Assembly: GCF_000336555.1 (NCBI RefSeq) | Contig: NZ_KB375281.1 | Coordinates: forward strand, 749,803-813,802 | Length of the DNA stretch: 64,000 bases | DNA from: Afipia clevelandensis ATCC 49720 | Lineage (GTDB): Bacteria > Pseudomonadota > Alphaproteobacteria > Rhizobiales > Xanthobacteraceae | Reading direction: 5' to 3' | Notes under the pieces: generated by a model | Seen by the model: the letters and a program-made list of their open reading frames with translations, nothing else | Databases searched by the model: none | What the model was told of the DNA's origin: nothing | Shown here: positions 1-8,420 of the stretch, piece after piece | Numbering within the stretch: the first letter of the stretch is position 1 | Layout: each line of letters begins with the position of its first letter | Made by a program: the position numbers and the translations under genes

Positions 1-236
1 CCCTCGTGTTTCTCGCTGCCATGTCCGCGCCGAGCCTGGCGCAGGAAATCACCCCCAACTTTCTGAAAAAAGAACCATACTTTCTCTCCCCGTGGTCCGT
101 GGTCTATGTCGACAACGGCACATGCGGCGTGGGCAAAGTTCTGAAGGTGACCGGTGGAACGGGTGCGCTTCGCCGTAAGAAGGCCTGTGTGCCCATGGGG
201 CCGGAGCAGGCGTCGCGCGTGGTCGCCATTCCGTAG
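1..236 (+). CDS. Small exported protein, DUF6719-like, 5' end cut by window edge
   Basis: The reading frame is open to the left edge, so the true start may lie outside the window; the first in-window start is GTG at 6 and the stop is TAG at 234-236. The visible part ends a signal peptide (AMSAPSLAQ) and continues into a short mature region with two cysteines and the pattern VVYVDNGTC...VLKVTGG...KKACVP. From memory this pattern recurs in small secreted proteins of Bradyrhizobium relatives (DUF6719). No function is known to me. It is convergent with the cupin gene that follows, with 8 bp between the stops. Confidence 0.55.
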   Translation, partial: LVFLAAMSAPSLAQEITPNFLKKEPYFLSPWSVVYVDNGTCGVGKVLKVTGGTGALRRKKACVPMGPEQASRVVAIP

Positions 237-244
237 TTTGCGGA

Positions 245-799
245 CTATCGTCGGCCTTTCTTCCAGAGTTCAACCAGCGGCCCCGATTGTCCGTAGACTG
301 GATCGCTGTCCGGCAAAGCGACACGCGGGATGATCCTGATTGCCAGCCGGTAGTTCTCCGGCGTTGGCCGCGTGACCTGCATGGGCGGACCGGGCGGATA
401 GGCGCCGATCACTCTAAAGTCGTCGCTGGATGAGAGACATTGATGGCCGGTCCCCGCAGGCAGGATCGCCACGTCACCCTTCCTGATCTCGAAATCCTCG
501 CCATGACTGCCGCCGAACCGGACCAGCGCGCGACCGCGCGCAACGCCGAGAGCCTCATGCACCGTCGCGTGATAGTGGAGGTAATCGTAGACGCCGTTGC
601 GCCACATCTGTCCCCATCCGTTTGCCGAGAACAGATTCTCGATGGCTTCTTCGGGATGCCCATCGACCTCGATCGCGCTCTTGTAGAGCAGGAAAGGCAG
701 CGGGCTGTTGGGGACGAGACCGTCATCGGGAAAAATGAAGGAGACGGGTGTCGTTTTGAATGAGGGTGTCGATGGATCGGAGTTGTAGTTCGCCATCAT
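245..799 (-). CDS. Cupin domain protein, YjlB-like
   Basis: A 184-residue single-domain cupin. The metal-binding motif is clear: H75, H77 and H81-E82 in YLHYHATVHEALG, then a second motif with H119 in PAGTGHQ. The fold is probably a small beta-barrel metalloprotein of the YjlB type; no substrate can be assigned. I chose the ATG at 799, which is followed at once by a second ATG at 796, because a GGAACG sequence precedes it. The frame stays open to an ATG at 904, but the extra 35 residues look non-conserved. The gene stands alone between two transcription units. Confidence 0.7.
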   Translation of the reverse strand: MMANYNSDPSTPSFKTTPVSFIFPDDGLVPNSPLPFLLYKSAIEVDGHPEEAIENLFSANGWGQMWRNGVYDYLHYHATVHEALGVARGRALVRFGGSHGEDFEIRKGDVAILPAGTGHQCLSSSDDFRVIGAYPPGPPMQVTRPTPENYRLAIRIIPRVALPDSDPVYGQSGPLVELWKKGRR

Positions 800-918
800 G
801 GAAAATCGTTCCACGGTTCCGTCATGAATACAGGATTTCGCCGGCGGCCAAGCCTGCGCGGCAGGGGTTATCCCGATAATGCGAATGCGGCGAATACGTT
901 CCATGGCGGAGCCGCGGC

Positions 919-956
919 CAAAAAGCCGAAGGCGCCGCGATGGGTCGCGGCGCCTT
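919..956 (-). terminator. Probable terminator of the binding-protein gene
   Basis: A perfect 12-bp stem (929-940 with 945-956, loop TGGG) is followed on the minus strand by a T-rich stretch at 919-924. It lies just past the stop of the gene ending at 982. Confidence 0.6.
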
Positions 957-981
957 GCCGATAATCAACAGAGGGTAGAGG

Positions 982-2175
982 TCAGTCGGCTTTTACGACG
1001 TCGCCGAGCTGATCCCAGCTCTTGCCGTTCCAGCGCTGCATCTGCATCTGCGTGTAGGCCTGGTTCACAGCCGCGGAGGTATTGATCTTGATGCCGGGCA
1101 GCGTGGTGGGCAACACGAAGTCCTTGAAGCTCTTGCTCTGCTTCAGGATGTTCTCGCGCGACAGGTCATTGCCGGCCTGTTTCAGAAGCTGCTCGAGGAT
1201 CATGCCCTGCTGGTATCCGTACAGGTAGTTCTGGTCAGACAGGTCCGCGCCCGGAAGATACTTCTGCGCGAAAGCAGTGAAATCCTTGACGCCCTGATCG
1301 TCCTTCCACTTCGGATCGGTGGCGTCCTTCTGAAAGCCCGCCGTCATGACGCCGGTGACCTTGTCGAGGCCGACCGGAACGAAGGTGTTTCCGATTGAAG
1401 CGGCGACGAAATTGACCAGCGTCAGCGGCTTCCAGCCCATTTCGTTCATCTTGCGCAAAGCCTGCGCTGCGAACTTCGGTGTGCCTGCGATCAGCAGCGC
1501 CTCGGGCGCGGCGGCCTTCAAGTTGACGACCTGCGAGTCGACGGTGGGATCCGCGACTTCATAGGCCAGCGCCACGACCTTGCTGGCGAACTCGTCCTTG
1601 TATATCGGCTTGAATGCATTGACGAAGTCCTTTCCGAGATCGTCGTTCTGGTAAAGGATGCCGACTTTCGCGTTCGGGAGCTGCGCCTTGAAGTACTTCG
1701 CGTAAACCTTGCCTTCGGTGTCGTAGCTCGGCAGCGATGTCGTGGTCAGCGGGTATTCCTTGGAATCTGTGAACTTGGTGGCGCCGGTGGTGATGAACGT
1801 ATCGGGCACCTTCTTGCCGGTGATGTACTTGATCGTTGCGGAGTTCGACGGTGTACCGAGCTGTCCGAACATGAAAGCAACCTCGTCGCTCTCGATCAGC
1901 TTGCGGGTATGTTCGACCGCCTTCGGCGGGCTGTAGGCGTCGTCATAGGTGATGAGATTGATCTTGCGGCCGTTGATGCCGCCGCGATCGTTGATCTGGT
2001 TGACGTAGCCGATCAGGCCCTTGCCGGTGTTCCCGAGCGAGGAGGCGGGGCCGCTGAAGGGGAAGGTGGCGCCCACCTTGACCTCGGTGGCGGTGACGCC
2101 GGGGGCATCGGCTGCAACCGCGCCAGAGGTCAGTGCGAGCGAAGCGGCCAGTGCAGCGAACAGTATTCTCGACAT
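982..2175 (-). CDS. ABC transporter periplasmic substrate-binding protein, branched-chain amino acid type
   Basis: 397 residues. Residues 1-22 form a Sec signal peptide ending AVAA, followed by the type I periplasmic binding fold of the LivK/UrtA family (VKVGATFPFSGPAS near the mature N-terminus, then GGINGRKINLITYDD). It should bind an amino acid, amide or small aromatic acid in the periplasm for an ABC importer; the ligand cannot be read from sequence. No permease or ATPase gene lies nearby, so it is an orphan binding protein that must work with a transporter encoded elsewhere. The 230-bp upstream region contains a dyad that could be an operator. Confidence 0.85.
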   Translation of the reverse strand: MSRILFAALAASLALTSGAVAADAPGVTATEVKVGATFPFSGPASSLGNTGKGLIGYVNQINDRGGINGRKINLITYDDAYSPPKAVEHTRKLIESDEVAFMFGQLGTPSNSATIKYITGKKVPDTFITTGATKFTDSKEYPLTTTSLPSYDTEGKVYAKYFKAQLPNAKVGILYQNDDLGKDFVNAFKPIYKDEFASKVVALAYEVADPTVDSQVVNLKAAAPEALLIAGTPKFAAQALRKMNEMGWKPLTLVNFVAASIGNTFVPVGLDKVTGVMTAGFQKDATDPKWKDDQGVKDFTAFAQKYLPGADLSDQNYLYGYQQGMILEQLLKQAGNDLSRENILKQSKSFKDFVLPTTLPGIKINTSAAVNQAYTQMQMQRWNGKSWDQLGDVVKAD

Positions 2176-2223
2176 TATGGTCTTTCTCTCCCGTATGCCG
2201 CTGATTCACTTGCGGCGATTATA

Positions 2224-2240
2224 AGTTCAATTTCAGAACT
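2224..2240. promoter_or_regulatory. Candidate operator, AGTTC-N7-GAACT dyad
   Basis: The sequence AGTTCAATTTCAGAACT is a perfect 5+5 dyad with a 7-nt spacer, 49 bp upstream of the binding-protein start and inside an AT-rich stretch. A regulator site is inferred only from symmetry and position. Confidence 0.35.
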
Positions 2241-2404
2241 ATAAATTAGCTTCCGCGAAAAGGTCGCGCAAGCAGAAAGAATCCATATTTCATGGGGACT
2301 ACTGCGGCATAAGTGACGTGATCGGCTTTCTGAGCCGATCATAAGTATCGATTTTAAACTTAATCTCCACGCCACGGGGCGATGGCTGATTCCGGCCGCC
2401 GGCG

Positions 2405-2611
2405 TCAGCGGCGTTCGGTGAATGTGTAGCGGTCGCGGATCATGCTGTTGAAAAACTCGCCCTTCGAGGCGGCCCGGCAGAACTGGAAGTAAACCTCGCC
2501 CGGAACATCGGAATAGACATATGTCCGCCCGCTCGCGAAAGTGACGTGAAGCTGGCGCGCAGCGGCGTTATAATCAATCTGCGAAATGACGCTGGATGCG
2601 ACCTGCGGCAT
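2405..2611 (-). CDS. KTSC domain protein
   Basis: 68 residues covering one KTSC domain from end to end: SSVISQIDYN, then L.V.F.SGRTYVYSDVP, VYFQFCRAASKGEFFN and RDRYTF. KTSC domains are small beta-rich folds of unknown role, sometimes fused to lysyl-tRNA synthetase or found near phage-like genes. I chose the ATG at 2611 because a GAGGC sequence sits 5 nt upstream and the KTSC fold starts there; an in-frame ATG at 2644 would add 11 unrelated residues. Divergent from clpS, 104 bp apart. Confidence 0.75.
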   Translation of the reverse strand: MPQVASSVISQIDYNAAARQLHVTFASGRTYVYSDVPGEVYFQFCRAASKGEFFNSMIRDRYTFTERR

Positions 2612-2715
2612 GTCGGCCTCGTTGCGTTCACCCCTTGAAATCATATGGGGGCAGAGTGGCGATGCCCAACCCTCACATTGCAGCGTCTGCCTGGTGTGAC
2701 ACCAAGAGAGCGCCG

Positions 2716-3021
2716 ATGAGCCCCACGACCGTCAAACCGAAAACCAGTACAAAGATCAAACTGCAGCGTCCGCCGCTCTACAAAGTGATCCTGCTCAACG
2801 ACGACTACACGCCGCGCGAATTCGTGGTCATGGTGCTCAAGGCCGTGTTCCGGATGGGCGAGGAGACCGCAAGCCGCGTGATGCTGACCGCGCATCAGAA
2901 GGGCGCGTGTGTAATCGCGGTCTATACCCGCGACGTGGCGGAGACGCGGGCGAAGGAAGCCACCGAACTCGGCAAGGCCAAGGGCTATCCGCTGTTTTTC
3001 ACCACCGAGCCGGAGGAGTAG
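2716..3021 (+). CDS. clpS: ATP-dependent Clp protease adaptor, ClpS2 type
   Basis: 101 residues. Contains the ClpS core with the N-degron pocket signature LYKVILLNDDYTPREFVVMVL and the helix pair ending in ATELGKAKGYPLFFTTEPEE. ClpS delivers proteins with N-terminal bulky residues to ClpAP. The acidic TTEPEE tail and RDVAETRAKEA segment match the second alphaproteobacterial paralogue (ClpS2) better than ClpS1, which is usually beside clpA. No clpA lies here, which fits ClpS2. I chose the ATG at 2716 with an AAGAGAG sequence upstream; an alternative ATG at 2662 would give 119 residues. Confidence 0.85.
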   Translation: MSPTTVKPKTSTKIKLQRPPLYKVILLNDDYTPREFVVMVLKAVFRMGEETASRVMLTAHQKGACVIAVYTRDVAETRAKEATELGKAKGYPLFFTTEPEE

Positions 3022-3120
3022 GAGCCATCGCGTCTGCCGTTGCGCGGGTCGGGTGAAAATCATGACAGCCAATCGCCGCCCGAGCCTTGCCAGTCCGGCT
3101 CTGGCCACTAACCTGCGCCG

Positions 3121-4194
3121 ATGACATCCCATCCTTCCCAAAGCGTCCTGCCTTTGCTCACCTGCATCGAGACCCTCGGCCTCGTCGCTCGGCATTTGGA
3201 TCCATCGGCATTCGGCGAAGTGATGGAAGCCATCGGCGCGCCTGAAACCGCGTTGCGGTCTGTGCGTCCGCAATTCGACGACAATGGCGGGCCGGACAGC
3301 ATTGGTGGACTCCTTGCGCGGGCCAGCGATGAAACACTGGCGGGATTTGCCGAACTGCGCGAGGCCGCCGGACAAGGCGACGTGCGCGCGGTGTTCAAGG
3401 CCTTGCGGCATCTGCCCCGGGCGCAGGAGGCGCTGTATCCGCTTGCATCCCTGATCCCGGTGGTCAGCGCCTTCTTTCTCGATCCGTCGCTGCGTTCGGA
3501 CGCTGATGCCCTTCGGGCCGCGATGCAACAGCCACGGGAGAACGAAACCGGCGTGTTTCATGTCGAGAACGAGCCGCGCACGCGCGGCGGCTTCTCGCTC
3601 TATGTGCCGGAAAACTACACGCTGGATCGCGCGTGGCCGCTTGTGGTCGCGCTGCATGGCGGCAGCGGTCATGGGCGCGGCTTTCTCTGGAGCTGGCTGC
3701 GCGACGCGCGCAGCTTCGGCGCGATTCTCGTTGCGCCGACATCCTCGGGCAATTCGCTGGGCTCGACATGGGCGCTGATGGGTGACGACAACGACACGCC
3801 CAATCTGGCGCGGATTGTTGAGGGCGTGCGCGGGCGATGGAATATCGACCCCAAGCGGCTGTTGCTGACCGGCATGAGCGACGGCGGCACGTTCTGTTAT
3901 GTCAGTGCGCTCGACGGCGCGTCACCCTTCACGCATCTCGCGCCAGTCTCCGCGACGTTCCATCCGATGCTGGTCTCGACGGCCGATCCCCAGCGGTTGC
4001 AGGGGCTGCCGATCTTCCTCACTCATGGCGCTTTAGACTGGATGTTTCCGGTCGAGGTGGCGCGGCAGGCGCAGCGCGCGCTCTCCGGCGCAGGTGCTAA
4101 CGTGACCTATCGCGAGATCGACGATCTCAGCCATACCTATCCGCGCGAGATCAACGCGCAGATATTGGAGTGGCTGAAGACGACAATAAGTTGA
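3121..4194 (+). CDS. Alpha/beta hydrolase, phospholipase/carboxylesterase-like
   Basis: 357 residues with no signal peptide. The first ~150 residues are a helical extension I do not recognise. The hydrolase domain begins at GGFSLYVPENYTLDRAWPLVVALHGG. The nucleophile is the Ser of GMSDGG, the acid is probably the Asp of HGALDWMFP, and the His is in DLSHTYP, giving a complete triad. It resembles dienelactone hydrolase/phospholipase-carboxylesterase members and probably cleaves an ester in the cytoplasm; substrate unknown. The stop is 2 bp from the stop of the convergent GGDEF gene. Confidence 0.75.
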   Translation: MTSHPSQSVLPLLTCIETLGLVARHLDPSAFGEVMEAIGAPETALRSVRPQFDDNGGPDSIGGLLARASDETLAGFAELREAAGQGDVRAVFKALRHLPRAQEALYPLASLIPVVSAFFLDPSLRSDADALRAAMQQPRENETGVFHVENEPRTRGGFSLYVPENYTLDRAWPLVVALHGGSGHGRGFLWSWLRDARSFGAILVAPTSSGNSLGSTWALMGDDNDTPNLARIVEGVRGRWNIDPKRLLLTGMSDGGTFCYVSALDGASPFTHLAPVSATFHPMLVSTADPQRLQGLPIFLTHGALDWMFPVEVARQAQRALSGAGANVTYREIDDLSHTYPREINAQILEWLKTTIS

Positions 4195-4196
4195 GG

Positions 4197-5477
4197 TTAG
4201 TCGAATTCGACCTCAAGGTGCTTGTCAGTCTTCCGCGCGACCTTGCACAGCCGGTAGATATCGTCTGCTGAAATCTGCAACTTGAACTGGTCGGGAATAT
4301 CGGCGCTGCTGGAAACATGCAGGATCGCACCGGTGTCGGAGAGACCACGCACAGTGCAATCGATGGTCGATCGTCCGGCGTTGAACGTGATGTTGCCGGC
4401 CTTGAACACGCGGCGCAGGATGCCATTCAGGGCAGATTCGGGCTGCCAGGCCATGCAGGTGTTTCGTCCCGCATTCTTGGCTTGATAAAGCGCGGTGTCC
4501 GCGCGCGCGAGCATGGCATCGATATCGGTCACCGACAGATCGAGCGATGCGACGCCGAAGCTGGCGGAGACCTTGACCGCGCCCGACTTGCCCTGCACAT
4601 AGATGCGGGTCATTGCAGAGCGGACCTTCTCGACGATTCGCATCGCGGCGTCGCGGCCCGTATAAGGCAACAGGATCGCAAATTCTTCACCGCCGATCCG
4701 CCCGACGAGGTCGGTTTCGCGAAGCTCCTGCTGGCAAACCTCGACGCAAGCCTTGAGAACGAGGTCGCCGACGGCATGACCATGTGTGTCGTTGACCGAC
4801 TTGAAATGATCGAGATCGAAAATCACACAACTCATGTCGTGCTTGTGACGTGTCGCAAGGGTGAGCGCACGCATGGCCTCTTCGCGGAACGCACGGCGTG
4901 ACAGCGCGCCTGTCAGGCCATCGCGCATCGCAAGCTTGCGGAGCTGAAGCTCGCTCATGACGATGGCGGCGAGATCCGACAGCATGGCGAGCTGTGTCTT
5001 GTCGAAATTGCGCGGCTTGGTGTCCATCGCACAGAGTGTGCCGATGGGGTGACCTCCTTCGCAGAGCAACTGAACGCCCGCGTAGAAGCGGATATACGGC
5101 GCGCCCGTCACGAAGATGTTCTCGCGGAAGCGGCTGTCCGACAGCGTGTCCAGAACCACCAGCGGCTGGGTCTGCTGAATTGCGAAATTACAGAGCGCCG
5201 GAGTTTTCGGTGTTTCGCTGTCCGCCATACCCTGCCGGGACTTGAACCATTGCCGGTGGCCGTCGATCAGCGTTATCGTGGACATCGGCACGCCGAAGAT
5301 TTGTTTGGTCAGACGGGTGATGCGGTCGAAGGCTTCTTCAGGCGGGGTGTCCATCACGTCCAGCCGCGCCAGCGCATCAAGGCGCGCTTCTTCGCGATGG
5401 GTGTCGTTTTTGTTGGCTGCTGCAGTCGGCGTAAGCATGAGATCCCCAATCTTTGGGAGACTCATACCGCCCGACAT
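4197..5477 (-). CDS. GAF-GGDEF-PilZ diguanylate cyclase
   Basis: 426 residues. GAF sensor domain at about 30-175; GGDEF domain at about 180-345 with an intact active site (GGEEF, 262-266) and an RETD inhibitory I-site (R253-D256) five residues before it. A PilZ-like tail occupies about 350-426, with RR at its start and a degenerate second motif (GLSDTGA in place of D/N-x-S-x-x-G). It should make c-di-GMP from GTP in response to a GAF ligand, and the tail may bind the product. No transmembrane segment. Start ATG at 5477; a second ATG at 5465 is possible. Confidence 0.85.
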   Translation of the reverse strand: MSGGMSLPKIGDLMLTPTAAANKNDTHREEARLDALARLDVMDTPPEEAFDRITRLTKQIFGVPMSTITLIDGHRQWFKSRQGMADSETPKTPALCNFAIQQTQPLVVLDTLSDSRFRENIFVTGAPYIRFYAGVQLLCEGGHPIGTLCAMDTKPRNFDKTQLAMLSDLAAIVMSELQLRKLAMRDGLTGALSRRAFREEAMRALTLATRHKHDMSCVIFDLDHFKSVNDTHGHAVGDLVLKACVEVCQQELRETDLVGRIGGEEFAILLPYTGRDAAMRIVEKVRSAMTRIYVQGKSGAVKVSASFGVASLDLSVTDIDAMLARADTALYQAKNAGRNTCMAWQPESALNGILRRVFKAGNITFNAGRSTIDCTVRGLSDTGAILHVSSSADIPDQFKLQISADDIYRLCKVARKTDKHLEVEFD

Positions 5478-5582
5478 TTGACAAAGGGTTTTACGCTATC
5501 CTTACGAAATTCTTAGCGAATTCGGCTTGATTGCGCATTGTTCGCCGCGCGGGCATGATCCTGCGACAGGGGGACGACGCTC

Positions 5583-6344
5583 ATGACCAGCGATCCGATT
5601 GCCGCGCCATCCAGACTTCAGCTTGCGCTTGAAGGGCGCGGGTTGTTCGACATCGCGGGCCTGATGGCGGCCGCGCCATTTCTCTCCACTGCGCCGCGCG
5701 GCGCGCGTCATCCGGTGATGGTGCTGCCGGGACTGGGCGCGAATGACAATTCGACCTTCGCGATCCGAGGATTTCTGGGCATGCTCGGTTATGACGTGAG
5801 GGGCTGGGGGCGCGGGCGCAACATCCGGCTTCCGCAACTCGAAGCGCCGGCGGTGGCGCAGACGGTCCGCGACCTGTCGCGAAACACCGGCCAGCGCGTC
5901 AGCCTGATCGGCTGGAGTCTCGGCGGCATTCTCGCGCGTGAAGTGGCGCGCCGCAGCCCCGACCATGTCCGCCTTGTCGTGACGCTTGGCAGTCCCTTCG
6001 CTGCGCCCAACGCGAACAACCTGCGGACGGTGTGGCGTCTGCTCACCGGCCAGCCGTCGAGCACGGTCACGACATCGCGCATCGCCGAACTGTCCAGGCC
6101 GCTGCCGATGCCTGCGACCGCGATTTACACGCGCTCCGACGGGATCGTGGCCTGGCAGGCGTGTCTTGAGCAGGAGCATCCGACCAACGAGAATGTCGAA
6201 GTGCGGACCACGCATCTCGGTCTCGGCTTTCACGCGCCCGCGCTGTGGGTCATCGCGGATCGTCTGGCGCAGCCGGAAGGTCAGTGGAAACCATTCAAGC
6301 CGTCGCTTCTGGTATCGCCGTTCTTCCCGCAATCGCGGCAGTGA
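5583..6344 (+). CDS. Alpha/beta hydrolase (lipase/esterase-like)
   Basis: 253 residues with the lipase-type oxyanion stretch HPVMVLPGLGANDNST and nucleophile elbow GWSLGG (Ser at about residue 112). An Asp in YTRSDGIVAW and a His in TTHLGLGFH or GFHAP could complete the triad. The arrangement resembles PGAP1/triacylglycerol-lipase-like bacterial hydrolases. No signal peptide, so cytoplasmic. It runs codirectionally into the Sel1-repeat gene 49 bp later but need not be functionally linked. Confidence 0.75.
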   Translation: MTSDPIAAPSRLQLALEGRGLFDIAGLMAAAPFLSTAPRGARHPVMVLPGLGANDNSTFAIRGFLGMLGYDVRGWGRGRNIRLPQLEAPAVAQTVRDLSRNTGQRVSLIGWSLGGILAREVARRSPDHVRLVVTLGSPFAAPNANNLRTVWRLLTGQPSSTVTTSRIAELSRPLPMPATAIYTRSDGIVAWQACLEQEHPTNENVEVRTTHLGLGFHAPALWVIADRLAQPEGQWKPFKPSLLVSPFFPQSRQ

Positions 6345-6393
6345 TCCTTCGCATCGGCTGTATTGCTTTGCGCGAAGGCGCTATAGTGCCGGG

Positions 6394-7230
6394 ATGAAGA
6401 GCCTTCTCAGGACTGTCTATTTTTTCAGCATCACGGCCTTTGCGCTGATGGCCGCTGTCCCGCAACTTCATGCGCAGTCAGCCGATCTCGTGTTGTGCGA
6501 CCGGCTTGCCGCCGATCCGGCCGATCCCGACAAGCCGTCGGATGTCAAAGGCGTTGCGACCGTCGCGGCCGGCGATGTCGCCACCGCGATCCGATTTTGC
6601 AAGCAGGCCTCAAGCACACGGCGCGCGATGTATCAGCTCGGCCGCGCCTACGCCGCCAACAGGCAGACTGGCGAGGCGATCGGTGCCTGGCGCAAGGCCG
6701 CCGACAAGGGCAGCACGTCGGCGATGGTCGAACTCGGTGTCGCTTACGCCACCGGCGCGGGCGTTGCGAAAGACGAAGCCGCGGCGGCCAAACTGTTCGA
6801 GCGCGCCGCTCAGGGCGGCAATCCGCGCGGTGTCAGCAATCTGACGGCCCTGACAGGAAAAGGCGCAGCGCCTGCGGATGCGGCGCGGTCGCGCGCGCTG
6901 CTCGCAAAAGCCGCCGAGACCAATGCGGAGGCGCAATTCCAGCTCGGCCTCATGCTGCAGGATGGGGTCGGTGGGCCGAAGGATGACGCCGGCGCGCGCA
7001 ACCTGTTCGAGAAAGCCGCGGCGCAGGATCACCCGGGCGCGCTGGAGCGGATGGGCGCATTTGCGAAGGCGGGACGCGGCGGTCCGCAGGATTCGAGCGC
7101 GGCGAAATCTTACTACGAAAAGGCCGCGGCGTTGGGCAACGATGAGGCCAAGGCCGCGCTCAAGCGCGCCGAATGTCCTTACGTGCTCAAGGACAAGTCC
7201 GGCAAGGTGATGACCAATCTGTGCTTCTAG
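6394..7230 (+). CDS. Exported Sel1-like (TPR) repeat protein
   Basis: 278 residues. Signal peptide of about 25 residues (hydrophobic core FFSITAFALMAAV, cleavage near LHAQ). The mature part holds four to five Sel1-type repeats of about 36 residues, recognisable by A...LG..Y..G.GV..D...A...F.KAA..G. Two terminal cysteines (AECPY, NLCF) may form a disulfide. Sel1 repeats are scaffolds for protein contacts, often in envelope or stress signalling; the partner is unknown. The ATG at 6394 is chosen because the signal peptide begins there. Confidence 0.8.
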   Translation: MKSLLRTVYFFSITAFALMAAVPQLHAQSADLVLCDRLAADPADPDKPSDVKGVATVAAGDVATAIRFCKQASSTRRAMYQLGRAYAANRQTGEAIGAWRKAADKGSTSAMVELGVAYATGAGVAKDEAAAAKLFERAAQGGNPRGVSNLTALTGKGAAPADAARSRALLAKAAETNAEAQFQLGLMLQDGVGGPKDDAGARNLFEKAAAQDHPGALERMGAFAKAGRGGPQDSSAAKSYYEKAAALGNDEAKAALKRAECPYVLKDKSGKVMTNLCF

Positions 7231-7267
7231 GCTTGATGGTATTCTGGCATTCTTTGAACTAGAACAA

Positions 7268-7852
7268 ATGACCATTTCGGAAGATATACGCTCCCTCGCA
7301 CAACAAGGACTTGGTGTCGCCGAGATCGCCCGTCGCGTCGGAACAAGATACCAGCACGTCTACGGGGTGCTGAGAGATGCGGGCTTGCTGGAAGGGCGGC
7401 GACAAGAGCGCGGCACGTTGTCGGTGCCCGTTGCGGTTAAGCCATTGAAGGCGGCATTGACTCGGGATGTATTGTTGAGCTCTGGTTTTGCGAGTTCCGA
7501 TAACTGGACTCTTTCACGAGATGGCGAAATCGTTTCCAACGCTTCGTTGCCAAAGCATGTTGGAGTTTATGCCTTCGTCAGGGCCGATGCTGTCCTGTAT
7601 GTTGGTGTCGCGACAATGGGACTCGCGAAGCGTCTGTATTTTTATCGAAAACCCGGCGCTACCCAGATAACGAGTCTCCGCATCAATGCTTTGATAAAAG
7701 AAGAATTGACGCGGATTTCAGCCATTGAGGTTCTTACAGCAAGTCCAGAGGATACAGAGTGGAATGGACTTCCTGTTCACGGAAGTGCGGGGTTGGAACT
7801 TGGGTTGATCAAAAAATTCGATTTGCCTTGGAATGTCAGAAGCGCTCGATGA
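7268..7852 (+). CDS. HTH / GIY-YIG nuclease-domain protein
   Basis: 194 residues. The N-terminus (about 1-40, ISEDIRSLAQQGLGVAEIARRVGTRYQHVYGVLR) is a resolvase-like helix-turn-helix. The C-terminal half is a GIY-YIG domain: GVY at 99-101, YVG at 111-113, Arg122, Glu177 and a closing Asn190. The main catalytic positions of the fold are present, so a DNA endonuclease is likely. Its base composition is visibly more AT-rich than its neighbours, suggesting later acquisition. It is not UvrC (no UvrC domains) and is longer than UPF0213 proteins. Its stop abuts the stop of the convergent zinc-ribbon gene. Confidence 0.65.
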   Translation: MTISEDIRSLAQQGLGVAEIARRVGTRYQHVYGVLRDAGLLEGRRQERGTLSVPVAVKPLKAALTRDVLLSSGFASSDNWTLSRDGEIVSNASLPKHVGVYAFVRADAVLYVGVATMGLAKRLYFYRKPGATQITSLRINALIKEELTRISAIEVLTASPEDTEWNGLPVHGSAGLELGLIKKFDLPWNVRSAR

Positions 7853-8170
7853 TCAATCCAGGCGCCGTTCGCGCACGACCTGCGTGCTGATCGCCGTTTC
7901 GGCTGCGCGATGGTGGGGCGTCTTTCCTGCATCGGGATCGAAGTTGAAAATCTCGAGACTGCGCAAGTGCGTCGATGCGCGCGAGACGAACACCGGCGTA
8001 TCGCCCGCGATGGCGCGAATGGTCTGCGCGCCACACCCCGTGCAGGCATAAGTGAATTCCAGTTTGGTCATCGCCCAGCGCACATCCATCACCTCCATGA
8101 GATGACGTCTGCACTCGGGACATACGATCACGGCCGGTCTGGCATCCCGGAGCGGCACATTCTCAAGCAT
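7853..8170 (-). CDS. Small zinc-ribbon protein
   Basis: 105 residues. Two CxxC pairs, CPEC near residue 20 and CTGC near residue 45, form a zinc ribbon. The rest (ISTQVVRERRLD tail) is unrecognised. I chose the ATG at 8170 because a very strong GGAGGGAGG sequence lies just upstream; the longer open frame before it is not plausible. Function unknown; such proteins may bind nucleic acid or a partner protein. Confidence 0.6.
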   Translation of the reverse strand: MLENVPLRDARPAVIVCPECRRHLMEVMDVRWAMTKLEFTYACTGCGAQTIRAIAGDTPVFVSRASTHLRSLEIFNFDPDAGKTPHHRAAETAISTQVVRERRLD

Positions 8171-8420
8171 CTGACCCTCCCTCCGGGCTGAATCGGCAGG
8201 CGGCGACCGGCCCGCAGGCCGAACGAAAGATGCCGAAAACACAATCATTTTAAATGCTTGTGATGGGACGTCCGCCGGTGGCTGAGGCACTTTACTCCCG
8301 CGCGCCGGATGGCTCCCGCCCGCCGTCGCGATATGCACAGGAAAGGTGACCCTGCTAGATTGGCGCGGTTCCTTGCTCAGGCCGCAGGCTTTGGCGAGAT
8401 CACATTCGGAAGGACTGAAG

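Noticed and set aside
45-324. Minus-strand frame across the first small exported gene
   Set aside because: No RBS, no recognisable protein, and overlaps a better plus-strand gene and the cupin end.
2224-2240. LexA box upstream of the binding-protein gene
   Set aside because: The halves are inverted (GTTC then GAAC) rather than the direct GTTC-N7-GTTC arrangement, so it is listed only as a generic dyad.
7250-7270. Possible SOS box before the GIY-YIG gene
   Set aside because: The two GAAC halves are only 2 nt apart, not 7.
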